Numbered from the stretch's first letter, positions 32,579 to 41,567 are shown. The stretch is 46,243 bases of DNA from Chryseobacterium gleum (GCA_945897915.1 CAMDGB010000015.1:1-46243), one strand, 5' to 3'. Notes: generated from the letters alone by a model not told the origin. A program made the numbers and translations.

Positions 32579-34996
32579 TTATTTACGATTTGGAATTTGG
32601 GATTTGATTTTATTTCCATAAAACTTACTCAATATGGTGACGAAACTAACAATAGTTATGGCGCTCATTGGCATAATAATCGCGGCAAACAAAGGAGATA
32701 ATTTACCTGTTAAAGCAAAAGCTAATCCTACTGAATTATATAGTAACGAAAGGCCAAAACTGATATAAATGGTTTTCATTGCATTTTTAGCGTACTGAAT
32801 ATAATTAAACAAATTTTGAAATTGCGAAGCATCCATAATACCATCACAAGCGGGTGAAAAGACATTTACATTTTCTGAAATCGCAATTCCAATATTACTT
32901 TGTGCTAAAGCGCCAGCATCATTTAAGCCGTCACCTATCATCATAACATTTTTACCTTCTTTTTGAAGTTTTTGAATGTAATCTAATTTTTGCTCGGGTT
33001 TTTGATGGAATACCAATGTGGTGTTTTGAGGTAAAACGGATTGTAAATAATCCTTTTCACCATCGTTATCTCCAGATAAAACTACAGTTTTGTAGCTGTT
33101 TTTATCCAACTGATAGAATAATGCATTTAAACCTTCTCTATATTGATGATTAAATACAAAATATCCTTTATAATCAGAATTAATTTCAATATGTACTTTG
33201 GTGTTTTTATCTGGTTCAAAACTATCTAGTTGATTCATTAAGGACAAGGATCCAATTTTATATGAAATATCATTTATATTTGCCAGCATTCCTTTCCCTA
33301 CAATTTCTTCATAATTAGTGATTTCTACTAATTGCGTTTGTGGTAAAAAGTCGTATAATTTTCTACTTAATGGATGATTTGAATTTCTTACAATAGTTTT
33401 AATTTTTGCAAATTCTGAATCAGATAAAACTTTACCCGTATATTCAATATTTGATTTTAATGATGAAGTAATGGTTCCTGTTTTATCAAAAACAATTGTA
33501 TCTACTTTTGCCATTTGTTCAATAATTTGGGCGTTTTTTAAATACATCTTTTTGTTTCCCATAATACGCAATACATTTCCTAATGTAAATGGAGCTGTTA
33601 ACGCTAAAGCACACGGACAAGCAACAATTAATACCGCAGTAAAAACATTAAACGCCAAATACGCATTTATAAACAACCAAAAAACTAAGGATCCAAAAGC
33701 TAAAAAAAGTAAAGCTGGGGTGAAATATTGACTTACTTTATCGGTAATAGATTTGTGTTTTTGATCTATTTTCTTTTGGAAAACATCATTGCTCCACAAT
33801 TGCGTTAAATAACTTTGCGAAACAGAAAACAAGACTTCCATTTCAATAATACCGCCCATTTGTTTGCCACCAGCAAATACCTTATCTCCCGATTTTTTTT
33901 CAATAGGTATTGCCTCACCTGTGACAAAACTGTAGTCTAAAGTTGTTTTTGGTGAAATTAAGATTCCGTCAACTGGAATTAATTCTTGATTTCTAATAAT
34001 TAATCTATCACCTTTTTCTACATCATAAATTTGGCAGGGTTCTTCTTCACCATTCTGATTAATTTTCGTTACAGCAATTGGAAAATAGGATTTAAAATCA
34101 CGTTCAAAAGATAAGAAATCGTAGGTTTTTTGTTGAAATAATTTCCCTAATAACATGAAGAAAACCAAACCTGTTAAACTATCAAAAAAACCTTGTCCGT
34201 AATCGAAAGTAATATCAATCACACTTCGTATAAACATCACAATAATTCCTAAAGCAATAGGAATATCAATGTTTAACATCTTAGATTTGATGCTTTTATA
34301 TGCCGAAATATAATAACCACTTGCCGAATATAAAAAAGAAGGTAAGGATAAAAAGAAAATCAACGTTCTAAAGAAATTTCGATACTTGTTAATCCAAAAT
34401 TCATCTACTTCAAAATATTCGGGAAATGATAAAAGCATAATATTTCCAAAACAGAAAAAAGCAATTCCTAATTTATAAATTAAACTTCTATCAATTTGTT
34501 TCGTATCTGTTTCGTAGTTTTCTAAACTAATATAGGGTTCATAGCCAATAGATGACAATAAATAAACGATGTCTTTTAGATTGGTTTGTTCTGGATTATA
34601 TGTAATTCGAACCTTTTTTTGGGTGAAATTAACCTGAGAAGTACTTATTCCCTTTTGAAGTTTTTGTAAATTCTCCAAAATCCAAATACATGAGCTACAG
34701 TGAATATGTGGTATGTATAAGGAAACAATATAAATTCCAGTTTCTTGAAATTCCAATAATTTGGATTGAATATTTTCATCATTTAAAAAATCATATTTAC
34801 CTTTAATTTCTTGTGGTGTTGCTCCTGGAGCCGATTGAAAATCGTAATAACACGTTAAATCATTTTGACTAAATATTTCATATACTGTTTTGCATCCTAT
34901 ACAACAGAATGATTTTTCGTCAAATTGTATTTCTTCTTTTGCAGTAAATTCCTTACCACAATGAAAACAATTTTTATTGCCCATAATAATGCTCAT
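32579..34996 (-). CDS. ccoI: CcoI/FixI-type copper P1B ATPase
   Basis: An inner-membrane copper-exporting ATPase that supplies copper to cbb3 oxidase. The 805 residues contain an N-terminal zinc-ribbon-like cysteine region (CFHCG at 10-14, CCIGC at 31-35), an HMA domain with CSSC (100-103), membrane helices, the actuator TGE, the ion-binding CPC motif (near 458), the phosphorylation motif DKTGT (near 503) and GDGLNDAGAL. An alternative start is Met5 (34984). The last dozen residues (KIKSQIPNRK) are encoded by a dispersed AT-rich repeat, so the tail is probably a recent extension. It has a separate FNR-like promoter facing the divergent regulator gene. Confidence 0.95.
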   Translation of the reverse strand: MSIIMGNKNCFHCGKEFTAKEEIQFDEKSFCCIGCKTVYEIFSQNDLTCYYDFQSAPGATPQEIKGKYDFLNDENIQSKLLEFQETGIYIVSLYIPHIHCSSCIWILENLQKLQKGISTSQVNFTQKKVRITYNPEQTNLKDIVYLLSSIGYEPYISLENYETDTKQIDRSLIYKLGIAFFCFGNIMLLSFPEYFEVDEFWINKYRNFFRTLIFFLSLPSFLYSASGYYISAYKSIKSKMLNIDIPIALGIIVMFIRSVIDITFDYGQGFFDSLTGLVFFMLLGKLFQQKTYDFLSFERDFKSYFPIAVTKINQNGEEEPCQIYDVEKGDRLIIRNQELIPVDGILISPKTTLDYSFVTGEAIPIEKKSGDKVFAGGKQMGGIIEMEVLFSVSQSYLTQLWSNDVFQKKIDQKHKSITDKVSQYFTPALLFLAFGSLVFWLFINAYLAFNVFTAVLIVACPCALALTAPFTLGNVLRIMGNKKMYLKNAQIIEQMAKVDTIVFDKTGTITSSLKSNIEYTGKVLSDSEFAKIKTIVRNSNHPLSRKLYDFLPQTQLVEITNYEEIVGKGMLANINDISYKIGSLSLMNQLDSFEPDKNTKVHIEINSDYKGYFVFNHQYREGLNALFYQLDKNSYKTVVLSGDNDGEKDYLQSVLPQNTTLVFHQKPEQKLDYIQKLQKEGKNVMMIGDGLNDAGALAQSNIGIAISENVNVFSPACDGIMDASQFQNLFNYIQYAKNAMKTIYISFGLSLLYNSVGLAFALTGKLSPLFAAIIMPMSAITIVSFVTILSKFYGNKIKSQIPNRK
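32581..32606. repeat. AATTTACGATTT-type repeat inside the ccoI 3' end
   Basis: ATTTACGATTTGGAATTTGG, then GATTTG, is a member of the window's dispersed repeat family. On the minus strand it forms the final codons and stop of ccoI. Confidence 0.5.
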
Positions 34997-35007
34997 TTTA
35001 CCTTAAA

Positions 35008-35051
35008 CAAAGGTTAAATTTTGTTCATAAGTAAAATATGATATTTGTCAT
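35008..35051 (-). promoter_or_regulatory. FNR-like box and ccoI promoter
   Basis: The box ATGATATTTGTCAT (35038-35051) lies in the ccoI/fnr intergenic region. Its centre is 33 bp from that of AACCTTTG on the minus strand (35015-35008), a one-mismatch TAnnTTTG. The same box is 40 bp from the -7 element of the divergent regulator and could autoregulate it. Confidence 0.7.
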
Positions 35052-35055
35052 ACAA

Positions 35056-35088
35056 TTTGTAAATTTGTTCCAACTTCAACTAATTTTG
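35056..35088 (+). promoter_or_regulatory. Promoter of the fnr-like gene
   Basis: TTTG (35056-35059), 21 bp, TAATTTTG (35081-35088) is a full match to the Bacteroidetes consensus. The ATG is only 5 bp downstream of the -7 box, so the transcript may be leaderless. Confidence 0.65.
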
Positions 35089-35093
35089 TTTTA

Positions 35094-35771
35094 ATGGGGA
35101 AATGTGAACAATGTATTGTTAGAGAATTTAGTGCTATTAAGGCATTAAACAAAGATGAATTATTGAGAATTGCCGATTGTAAAACATCTTATTCCATAAA
35201 AAAAGGAGAAACTGTTTTTAACGAAGGTGATGCCTTAAATGGTATTTTTTGTATTAAAGATGGCGTTTGTAAATTATCAAAACTTAGCGATAACGGAAAA
35301 GATCAAATTGTGAAACTTGTAAAAAAAGGTGAACTTTTAGGACAACGTTCATTAATTAGTGAAGAATCTACTAATTTAAGTGCCATTGCAATTGAAGACA
35401 TGCAAGTTTGTTTTATTCCAAAACAAGAAATATTACAGTTTTTTAACGAAAATAATCAGTTTTCATTAAATATGATGAAATCGGTATGTGGTGACTTAAA
35501 AGATGCTGATGATAACATGGTAAATTTGGCACAAAAAACAGTAAAACAACGTTTGGCAGAAGTATTAATAAAATTAGAAACCGACTTCGGAAAACATGAA
35601 GATGGAACCTTAAAAATTCAATTGTCTCGAGAAGAAATTGCAGGAATGATTGGTACCGCCACGGAAAGCTGCATTAGATTATTATCTGAATTTAACAAAG
35701 AAGGTTGGATTACTTTGCAAGGCAAAAAAATTACCGTTACCAATAAGAAAGAATTACAAAGGTTAATTTAA
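35094..35771 (+). CDS. Crp/Fnr-family transcription regulator (FNR-like)
   Basis: A 225-residue regulator: short cysteine-bearing N-terminus (CEQC, C4 and C7), cyclic-nucleotide-binding-type beta roll (about 25-115), long dimerisation helix (about 118-150) and winged helix-turn-helix (about 150-225). The recognition helix GTATESCIRLL (187-197) keeps E191 and R195, matching FNR E209 and R213, but has Ile194 where FNR has Ser212. That fits the local operator ATGAY, which shares TGA with FNR's TTGAT but differs at the first base. Other cysteines are C29, C53, C59, C106, C132 and C193. The E. coli CX2CX5C spacing is not present, so a 4Fe-4S sensor is possible but unproven. Its divergent position to ccoI makes it the likely regulator of cbb3 and hemN. 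Confidence 0.88.
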   Translation: MGKCEQCIVREFSAIKALNKDELLRIADCKTSYSIKKGETVFNEGDALNGIFCIKDGVCKLSKLSDNGKDQIVKLVKKGELLGQRSLISEESTNLSAIAIEDMQVCFIPKQEILQFFNENNQFSLNMMKSVCGDLKDADDNMVNLAQKTVKQRLAEVLIKLETDFGKHEDGTLKIQLSREEIAGMIGTATESCIRLLSEFNKEGWITLQGKKITVTNKKELQRLI

Positions 35772-35837
35772 TTCCTATTTAAAAAAAAATTCTCACACGT
35801 TTGTGACCTTATTGGAACACAGATTTATTGGATTTAA

Positions 35838-36689
35838 TTATTCTAAAATTTCTATACGAATCGCTCTCAGGAAATCATCACCTGCAGGCAAATGATTCAT
35901 TCCTTCTTTTTCTTCTAAATTTCCGTTATGATTTGTTGAATCTGCTAAACCACACCAAGGTTCCACACATAAAAAAGGTGCGTTTGCCTTAGTCCAAATT
36001 CCTAAATATGGAAAATGATCGAAATTTACTTTTAGAATTGATTTGTCTTTGTTTTTTAGAATAACTTCATTAGAATTTAATTGTTTAAAAACCAATGCAT
36101 CTTTTTCAAATAAAGCGTAATTTAAAGCGATTACATTGTTTTTTGTGTCAACCAAAGTGGTTTTACGATTAAAACTTTCATTTTCTAAATGGTGTGTTTC
36201 AAAAGCATCTTCTTTATTGAATTGTAACGAATAATTCTCAAATTTATCTGAAATTGCAAAAGCAGGATGTGCTCCAATAGAAAAAGGAAGTACCTCATCC
36301 GATTGATTTCGTACAAAATATTCAATGACTAATTCGTTTTCCATTAATGTGTATGCCATTAATAACTTAAAACTAAAAGGATAAATTGCTTTTGTTTCTT
36401 CGGTTTCATTAAGCTCAAAAATAACTTGAGAATCACTTTTTTTATCGAAAGAAAACTCCATATTTCTGGCAAATCCGTGTCGTGGTAGCTGATAGGTTTT
36501 TCCATTAAAGGTATAACTATCATTTTTCAGACGACCTACAATTGGAAACAATATCGGAGAGGTTTTGTTCCAATAAGTTTCGTCCACCATCCAAATGTAA
36601 TTTTTGTGATTTTTTACTAGTGAAATTAATTCGGCTCCTAAAGTATTTATGGTTGCCGAAAGTTGCGAATTGGAAATTGTTATAATCAT
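35838..36689 (-). CDS. Aldose 1-epimerase family protein
   Basis: A cytosolic beta-sandwich mutarotase-like protein of 283 residues (LacX-like subgroup). It has the GRLKNDSYTFNGK strand, HGFAR (H71), the catalytic-His motif GAHPAF (H141) and the C-terminal CVEPWCG region with the catalytic Glu. It interconverts sugar anomers or related hexose derivatives; the precise sugar is unknown. Its ATG overlaps the stop of the upstream GNAT gene by 4 bp (ATGA), so the two are translationally coupled. No sugar operon is nearby. Confidence 0.9.
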   Translation of the reverse strand: MIITISNSQLSATINTLGAELISLVKNHKNYIWMVDETYWNKTSPILFPIVGRLKNDSYTFNGKTYQLPRHGFARNMEFSFDKKSDSQVIFELNETEETKAIYPFSFKLLMAYTLMENELVIEYFVRNQSDEVLPFSIGAHPAFAISDKFENYSLQFNKEDAFETHHLENESFNRKTTLVDTKNNVIALNYALFEKDALVFKQLNSNEVILKNKDKSILKVNFDHFPYLGIWTKANAPFLCVEPWCGLADSTNHNGNLEEKEGMNHLPAGDDFLRAIRIEILE

Positions 36690-37246
36690 TTTTTAAATTC
36701 TTTTTTTAATAATCCATAATGAACCGAATCTAAAAACGTATCATTCCAATAGAAATCTTCAATGAAGTGTCCTTCCTTTCTGAACCCATTTTTTTCTAAA
36801 ACTCTTGCAGATGCAAAATTATTTGGATCGATAATAGCCGTAACAGTATGTAAATGTAATACATCAAATCCGAACGTTAAAATTGTTTTTATAGCTTCTG
36901 TAACATATCCTTTATTATGATATTCTGGCAACGTCATATAACCTAATTCCGAACGAAAATTTTCATGTTGTGTTCTAAAAAAACCAATAATTCCAATCAA
37001 AGAATCGTTGTCTTTTTCCATAATTACCCAATTAATAGCATTGTTTTCTTCTTTGTTACTCAAAAGTAAATTAATATGAGCCAAAGCTTCTTCTTTAGTT
37101 GTAATTAAAGGTCTTGGTATAAACTTCATCGTTTCACGATTGCCTCGAAGAAGCATTACTTCAGGAATATCCTTTTCATTAATTTCTCTAAAACACAAAC
37201 GCCCAGATTGTAAATTTGGAAATGGAAGTATGTTTATATGTATCAT
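36686..37246 (-). CDS. GNAT-family N-acetyltransferase (RimJ/RimL-like)
   Basis: A 186-residue acetyl-CoA-dependent transferase. It has the RLCFREINEKDIPEVMLLR start, strand WVIMEKDNDSLIGIIGFF, the LGYMTLPEYHNKGYVTEAIK segment with the acetyl-CoA pyrophosphate loop (about 102-121), and the SARVLEKNGFRKEG motif typical of RimJ/L-type enzymes. The acceptor (a ribosomal protein N-terminus or a small molecule) is not evident. It is coupled to the aldose epimerase gene by a 4-bp overlap. Confidence 0.9.
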   Translation of the reverse strand: MIHINILPFPNLQSGRLCFREINEKDIPEVMLLRGNRETMKFIPRPLITTKEEALAHINLLLSNKEENNAINWVIMEKDNDSLIGIIGFFRTQHENFRSELGYMTLPEYHNKGYVTEAIKTILTFGFDVLHLHTVTAIIDPNNFASARVLEKNGFRKEGHFIEDFYWNDTFLDSVHYGLLKKEFKK

Positions 37247-37418
37247 AATTTTAATTAAAATGTTTCAAAACATATATTATAAAAATTTTAATAATTTCTT
37301 TAATCTGTGTTTTTACTATTAATTTTTTCTTTTAAAATTGTTTTTGATTTTTGTCATTAAAATTGACATTGATTACAAAGTTCTTCATAAATTTGGGATT
37401 TGTATAATGAAAACAAAT

Positions 37419-38213
37419 CTAACTAAAAAAAACATCATATCCATAACGAATAATCATTATACAAACCACAAGTAAAAATAATTTCCGAATAAATTGGTTG
37501 CCTTTTAAAATGGCCATTCTGGTTCCGATTATACTTCCTAAAACATTGGAAATTGCCATAATAATTGCAATTTCTAAAATATAATTTCCTTGCGAAATAA
37601 ACACGTAAAGCGCGGAAATATTGGTGATACAATTTATTACTTTTGCATAGGCGGATGCTTCTAAAAATTCAAATCCCAATAGCGCTACAAATCCTAAAAC
37701 CAGAAAACTTCCAGTTCCTGGACCTAAAAAACCATCATAAAAACCAATAAAAATACCCAATAAAAATCCAAATAAATATTTTTTTTTATCGGTTAATATT
37801 TTTGTAGAATAAGAACCAAAATCTTTCTTTTTAAAAGTATAAATGGCAATTGCAATTAACATGAAAAAGATAAAAGGTTTCAGAATGTTCACGTCAATTC
37901 GACTGACCAGTTTCGCACCAATAAAAGAAAAAACAAATGAACTAAAAGCAGTAATTGACAATAATTTCCAATCGAACTTCACTCTTTTTGCATATTGAAC
38001 AGCTGCGATTGAAGTACCTGAAAGTCCCGCTATTTTGTTAGTCCCAAAAGCAGTTGGAATGTTTGAATTTGGAAACAAAATCATAAAAGCGGGAAACTGA
38101 ATTAATCCACCACCACCTACAACAGCATCAATAAATCCAGCGAAAAGTGAGGCAATGGCAATTATCAGTAAAATAGAAAAGTCGTGCTGAGTAAATAATT
38201 CAACTAGGTTCAT
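37419..38213 (-). CDS. TSUP-family (TauE/SafE) membrane permease
   Basis: A 264-residue inner-membrane protein with about eight helices in two halves, each opening with a TSUP-type glycine-rich segment: GFIDAVVGGGGLIQFPA (26-42) and GFYDGFLGPGTGSFLV (157-172). Family members export or import sulfite, sulfoacetate, taurine breakdown products or other anions, and the substrate here is unknown. It is distinct from the cysteine-rich tauE-like gene of the cbb3 cluster. It appears to be a single-gene unit, with its promoter in the 146-bp gap shared with the divergent ytxJ-like gene. Confidence 0.9.
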   Translation of the reverse strand: MNLVELFTQHDFSILLIIAIASLFAGFIDAVVGGGGLIQFPAFMILFPNSNIPTAFGTNKIAGLSGTSIAAVQYAKRVKFDWKLLSITAFSSFVFSFIGAKLVSRIDVNILKPFIFFMLIAIAIYTFKKKDFGSYSTKILTDKKKYLFGFLLGIFIGFYDGFLGPGTGSFLVLGFVALLGFEFLEASAYAKVINCITNISALYVFISQGNYILEIAIIMAISNVLGSIIGTRMAILKGNQFIRKLFLLVVCIMIIRYGYDVFFS

Positions 38214-38292
38214 TAATTTTATTCATAATGTGGGTGAAAAATATTTTTCAAATATACTATTATTTTATAACTTTTTAATTCAGGATAAGTTG

Positions 38293-38300
38293 TAGTATAT
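38293..38300 (+). promoter_or_regulatory. -7 box of the ytxJ-like gene
   Basis: TATATTTG matches TAnnTTTG about 60 bp before the ATG at 38360, giving a leader of about 50 nt. Confidence 0.45.
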
Positions 38301-38359
38301 TTGTAAAAAATAAGTTAATTTAAATTCCTAATGCAAATTGGCTTAAAAAAATAGCAAAA

Positions 38360-38758
38360 ATGAACTTTTTAAAAAATATCTTTAAGGAAAACACATCAAA
38401 TTCAACAGAAACATCAAATGAAAATGTGAAATTTTTTACATTAGATAATATGGAACAATTTGATGTAATTGATGTAATTTCTAATACAAAACCGGTTGTC
38501 TTATTCAAACACAGTACAAGATGCAGCATCAGTAGAATGGCGCTAAAACAATTTGATGCCGAGTTTAATTATCCTGAAGAAAAGATAAATTGGTATCTAT
38601 TAGATTTATTAAATCACAGAGATTTATCTAATGAAATTGCAAGCAGGTATCATGTCGTTCATCAATCTCCACAAATAGTAGTGATTAGAAATGGAAAAGC
38701 GATTTTTAACGAATCACATGAGAATATAGCTGCTGATAATTTAAAGCAGTTTACATAA
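38360..38758 (+). CDS. ytxJ: YtxJ-type monothiol bacilliredoxin
   Basis: A 132-residue thioredoxin-fold protein with a single active-site cysteine in HSTRCSISR (C55), where thioredoxins have CxxC. The strand VVLFKHS, the acidic helix region and the SPQIVVIRNGKAIFNESH segment match the YtxJ (DUF2847) family, linked to bacillithiol-dependent redox in Firmicutes. Its presence implies that this flavobacterium uses bacillithiol or a similar low-molecular-weight thiol. No bsh genes are in the window. Residues 8-23 form a polar spacer without a signal peptide. Confidence 0.85.
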   Translation: MNFLKNIFKENTSNSTETSNENVKFFTLDNMEQFDVIDVISNTKPVVLFKHSTRCSISRMALKQFDAEFNYPEEKINWYLLDLLNHRDLSNEIASRYHVVHQSPQIVVIRNGKAIFNESHENIAADNLKQFT

Positions 38759-38779
38759 AAAATATTAAGTGTTTTAAAC

Positions 38780-40066
38780 TTAAAATTTTAATTCGATAGC
38801 AGGAAGTAATTTACTAGACACTTCACCAAAACCAATTCTAATTTGGTCATTTTGGCAATATCCTCTTATAATTACGGTGTCATTATCGTTAATAAATTTA
38901 CGTTCAGAACCGTCGGTCATTTTAATTGGATTTTGTCCACCCCAAGATAATTCTAACATCGAACCGAAAGAATCTGGTGTTGGTCCAGAAATCGTTCCAC
39001 TTCCCATCATATCTCCAGAATTTACTCTACAACCATTGATAGTATGATGAGCCAATTGTTGACTCATTGTCCAATACATATATTTAAAATTAGAGTTTGA
39101 CAAAATTGTTTCTACCGAATTTTCTGGTTGAATAGCCACTTGCAAATTAATATCATAAGCATGATTACCCGTTTGTTGCAAATAAGGTAATGGCTTTGGA
39201 TGTTGCTCAGGAGAAGCACATTTAAATGGTTCCAAAGCATCCAAAGTAACAATCCATGGCGAAATTGACGAAGCAAAATTTTTCGCTAAAAACGGACCTA
39301 GCGGTACATATTCCCATTTTTGAATGTCTCTTGCTGACCAGTCATTAAATAACACCATTCCGAAAATAGATGCTTCTGCTTCTGCTACAGAAACAGGTTC
39401 ACCCATTAAATTCGCATCAGTAGTAATAAAAGCCATTTCTAATTCAAAATCTACCAATCTTGAAGGTCCAAAAACGGGTTGTGTTTCACCATTTGGTAAG
39501 GTTTGTCCGTGTGGTCTATAAACTGGTATTCCACTAGGAATAATAGTAGAACTTCTACCGTGATATCCTACTGGAATATGCAACCAGTTTGGTAATAATG
39601 CATTTTCTGGATCACGAAACATTTTTCCTACATTAGTAGCATGTTCTTTACTTGAATAAAAATCGGTATAATCCCCAATTTGAACAGGTAATAACATTTC
39701 AACATCATCTATTTTAAAAATAACAATATTTTTATGTGAATCATTATCTCTTAATTTTGGATTGGAATCTAAAAAAATATCAGACAATCTGTTTCTCACC
39801 AATCGCCATGTCTTTTTTCCGTCAGAAATAAAGTCGTTTAAGGTATCTTGCATAAACATATCGTCTGTAAGGTCGATTCCTTCAAAATAACCTAATTGTT
39901 GCAAGGCGCCCATATCTATAGCAAAATCTCCAATTCTGGTACCTATAGTAATTACATCTTCTTTGGTGATAAAAACTCCAAATGGAATATTTTGAATTGG
40001 AAAATCACTATTTTTTTTAACTTCTAACCAAGAATTTCTACTTGGATCATTGGCAAAATTTGGCAT
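38780..40066 (-). CDS. fahA: Fumarylacetoacetase
   Basis: The last enzyme of tyrosine/phenylalanine degradation, hydrolysing fumarylacetoacetate to fumarate and acetoacetate. The 428-residue protein has full length: an SH3-like N-terminal domain (about 1-115, NSWLEVKKNSDFPIQNIPFG) and a C-terminal catalytic domain. The latter contains DYTDFYSSKEHATNVG (metal Asp and active-site Tyr/His), HIPVGYHGRSSTI, DFELEMAF (metal Glu), FNDWSARDIQKWEYVPLGPFLAKNF and GSGTISG near the end. The metal ligands appear intact. It is convergent with ytxJ and divergent from glyA. No other tyrosine-catabolic gene is in the window. Confidence 0.96.
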   Translation of the reverse strand: MPNFANDPSRNSWLEVKKNSDFPIQNIPFGVFITKEDVITIGTRIGDFAIDMGALQQLGYFEGIDLTDDMFMQDTLNDFISDGKKTWRLVRNRLSDIFLDSNPKLRDNDSHKNIVIFKIDDVEMLLPVQIGDYTDFYSSKEHATNVGKMFRDPENALLPNWLHIPVGYHGRSSTIIPSGIPVYRPHGQTLPNGETQPVFGPSRLVDFELEMAFITTDANLMGEPVSVAEAEASIFGMVLFNDWSARDIQKWEYVPLGPFLAKNFASSISPWIVTLDALEPFKCASPEQHPKPLPYLQQTGNHAYDINLQVAIQPENSVETILSNSNFKYMYWTMSQQLAHHTINGCRVNSGDMMGSGTISGPTPDSFGSMLELSWGGQNPIKMTDGSERKFINDNDTVIIRGYCQNDQIRIGFGEVSSKLLPAIELKF

Positions 40067-40143
40067 ATCTGTACGTTATATTTTTTGTTGATAATTGAGC
40101 AATCAAAATTAAACTATACATTTAATTTACCAAACATTTTTTG

Positions 40144-40151
40144 TATTTTTG
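40144..40151 (+). promoter_or_regulatory. -7 box of glyA promoter
   Basis: TATTTTTG is a TAnnTTTG match, 25 bp before the glyA ATG. Confidence 0.55.
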
Positions 40152-40176
40152 ACAAAATTTAAATTTATACATTCAA

Positions 40177-41451
40177 ATGCAACGCGACGAACTTATTTTT
40201 GACCTTATTTTAGACGAGCAAGACAGACAAATTCATGGAATTGAATTAATTGCTTCAGAAAACTTTGTGAGCGACCAGGTAATGGAAGCTGCTGGTTCAT
40301 GTTTAACCAATAAATACGCTGAAGGATATCCTGGAAAAAGATATTATGGCGGTTGTGAAGTAGTAGATATTGTAGAACAAGTTGCTATTGATCGAGTAAA
40401 AGAATTATTTGGAGCCGAATATGCCAACGTGCAACCTCATTCGGGTTCGCAAGCAAATACTGCTGTTTTTGCAGCTTGCTTACAACCAGGAGATAAAATT
40501 TTAGGTTTCGATTTGGCTCACGGAGGGCATTTAACACATGGATCGCCAGTAAATTTTTCAGGAAAATTATACACCGCTAGTTTTTATGGCGTAGAAGAAG
40601 AAACTGGAATGTTAAATTACGATACAATTCAAAAAATTGCAACAAAAGAACAACCTAAAATGATTATTGCAGGTGCATCCGCTTATTCTCGTGATATGGA
40701 TTTTAAACGTTTCCGTGAAATTGCAGATTCTGTTGGTGCACTTTTGTTAGCCGATATTTCTCATCCATCTGGATTAATTGCAAAAGGATTATTAAACGAT
40801 CCAATTCCACATTGCCATATCGTTACCACAACTACTCATAAAACATTACGTGGTCCACGTGGCGGTTTAATTATGATGGGAAAAGATTTTGAAAACCCTT
40901 GGGGATTAACTACTCCTAAAGGTGATATTAGAATGATGAGTCATATTTTAGATATGTCTGTTTTTCCAGGAAATCAAGGAGGCCCATTAATGCATATTAT
41001 TGCTGCCAAAGCAGTCGCGTTTGGTGAAGCTTTAACAGATGAATTTTTCCGATATGCGTTACAAATGCAAAAAAATGCAAAAGCTATGGCTGAAGCTTTC
41101 AACAAAAGAGGTTATAAATTAATTTCTGGAGGGACTGACAATCATATGATGTTGATTGATTTACGCAACAAAAATATTTCTGGTAAAGATGCCGAAAACG
41201 CATTGGTTAAAGCGGAAATTACAGTAAATAAAAACATGGTACCTTTTGATGATAAATCTCCATTTGTTACATCAGGAATTCGTGTTGGAACACCTGCAAT
41301 CACAACACGTGGTTTAGTTGAAGAAGACATGGAAACTGTTGTCGCCTTAATTGATAAAGTACTGATGAATTATACTAACGAAACAATTTTAGAAGAAGTA
41401 GCAGAAGAAGTTAACGAACTTATGGGCGAAAGAGCTATGTTTGTTTTCTAA
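40177..41451 (+). CDS. glyA: Serine hydroxymethyltransferase
   Basis: A PLP enzyme converting serine and tetrahydrofolate to glycine and methylene-tetrahydrofolate. The 424 residues show [11 protein letters not shown] (21-31), [17 protein letters not shown] (47-63), [16 protein letters not shown], and the PLP-lysine motif [14 protein letters not shown] (near 220-233), followed by the [17 protein letters not shown] segment typical of Bacteroidetes SHMT. Everything expected for catalysis is present. A terminator follows, so it is probably monocistronic. Confidence 0.98.
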   Translation: MQRDELIFDLILDEQDRQIHGIELIASENFVSDQVMEAAGSCLTNKYAEGYPGKRYYGGCEVVDIVEQVAIDRVKELFGAEYANVQPHSGSQANTAVFAACLQPGDKILGFDLAHGGHLTHGSPVNFSGKLYTASFYGVEEETGMLNYDTIQKIATKEQPKMIIAGASAYSRDMDFKRFREIADSVGALLLADISHPSGLIAKGLLNDPIPHCHIVTTTTHKTLRGPRGGLIMMGKDFENPWGLTTPKGDIRMMSHILDMSVFPGNQGGPLMHIIAAKAVAFGEALTDEFFRYALQMQKNAKAMAEAFNKRGYKLISGGTDNHMMLIDLRNKNISGKDAENALVKAEITVNKNMVPFDDKSPFVTSGIRVGTPAITTRGLVEEDMETVVALIDKVLMNYTNETILEEVAEEVNELMGERAMFVF

Positions 41452-41484
41452 TTAAAAAATTAATAAGTAAAGTAAAGAAAACAC

Positions 41485-41519
41485 AAAAGGTATTATATAG
41501 CAATCATAATACCTTTTTT
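41485..41519 (+). terminator. Rho-independent terminator after glyA
   Basis: An 11-bp perfect stem AAAAGGTATTA (41485-41495) / TAATACCTTTT (41507-41517) is followed by further T residues. Confidence 0.85.
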
Positions 41520-41567
41520 AAAAAGCTCCACTTTTTTAAACATTATAAACCTCATAACCTTACTAAT

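Noticed and set aside
35793..35806. The palindrome TCACACGTTTGTGA as a CRP-like operator
   Set aside because: It lies between convergent gene ends with no promoter to regulate. A weak 3' hairpin is the simpler reading.
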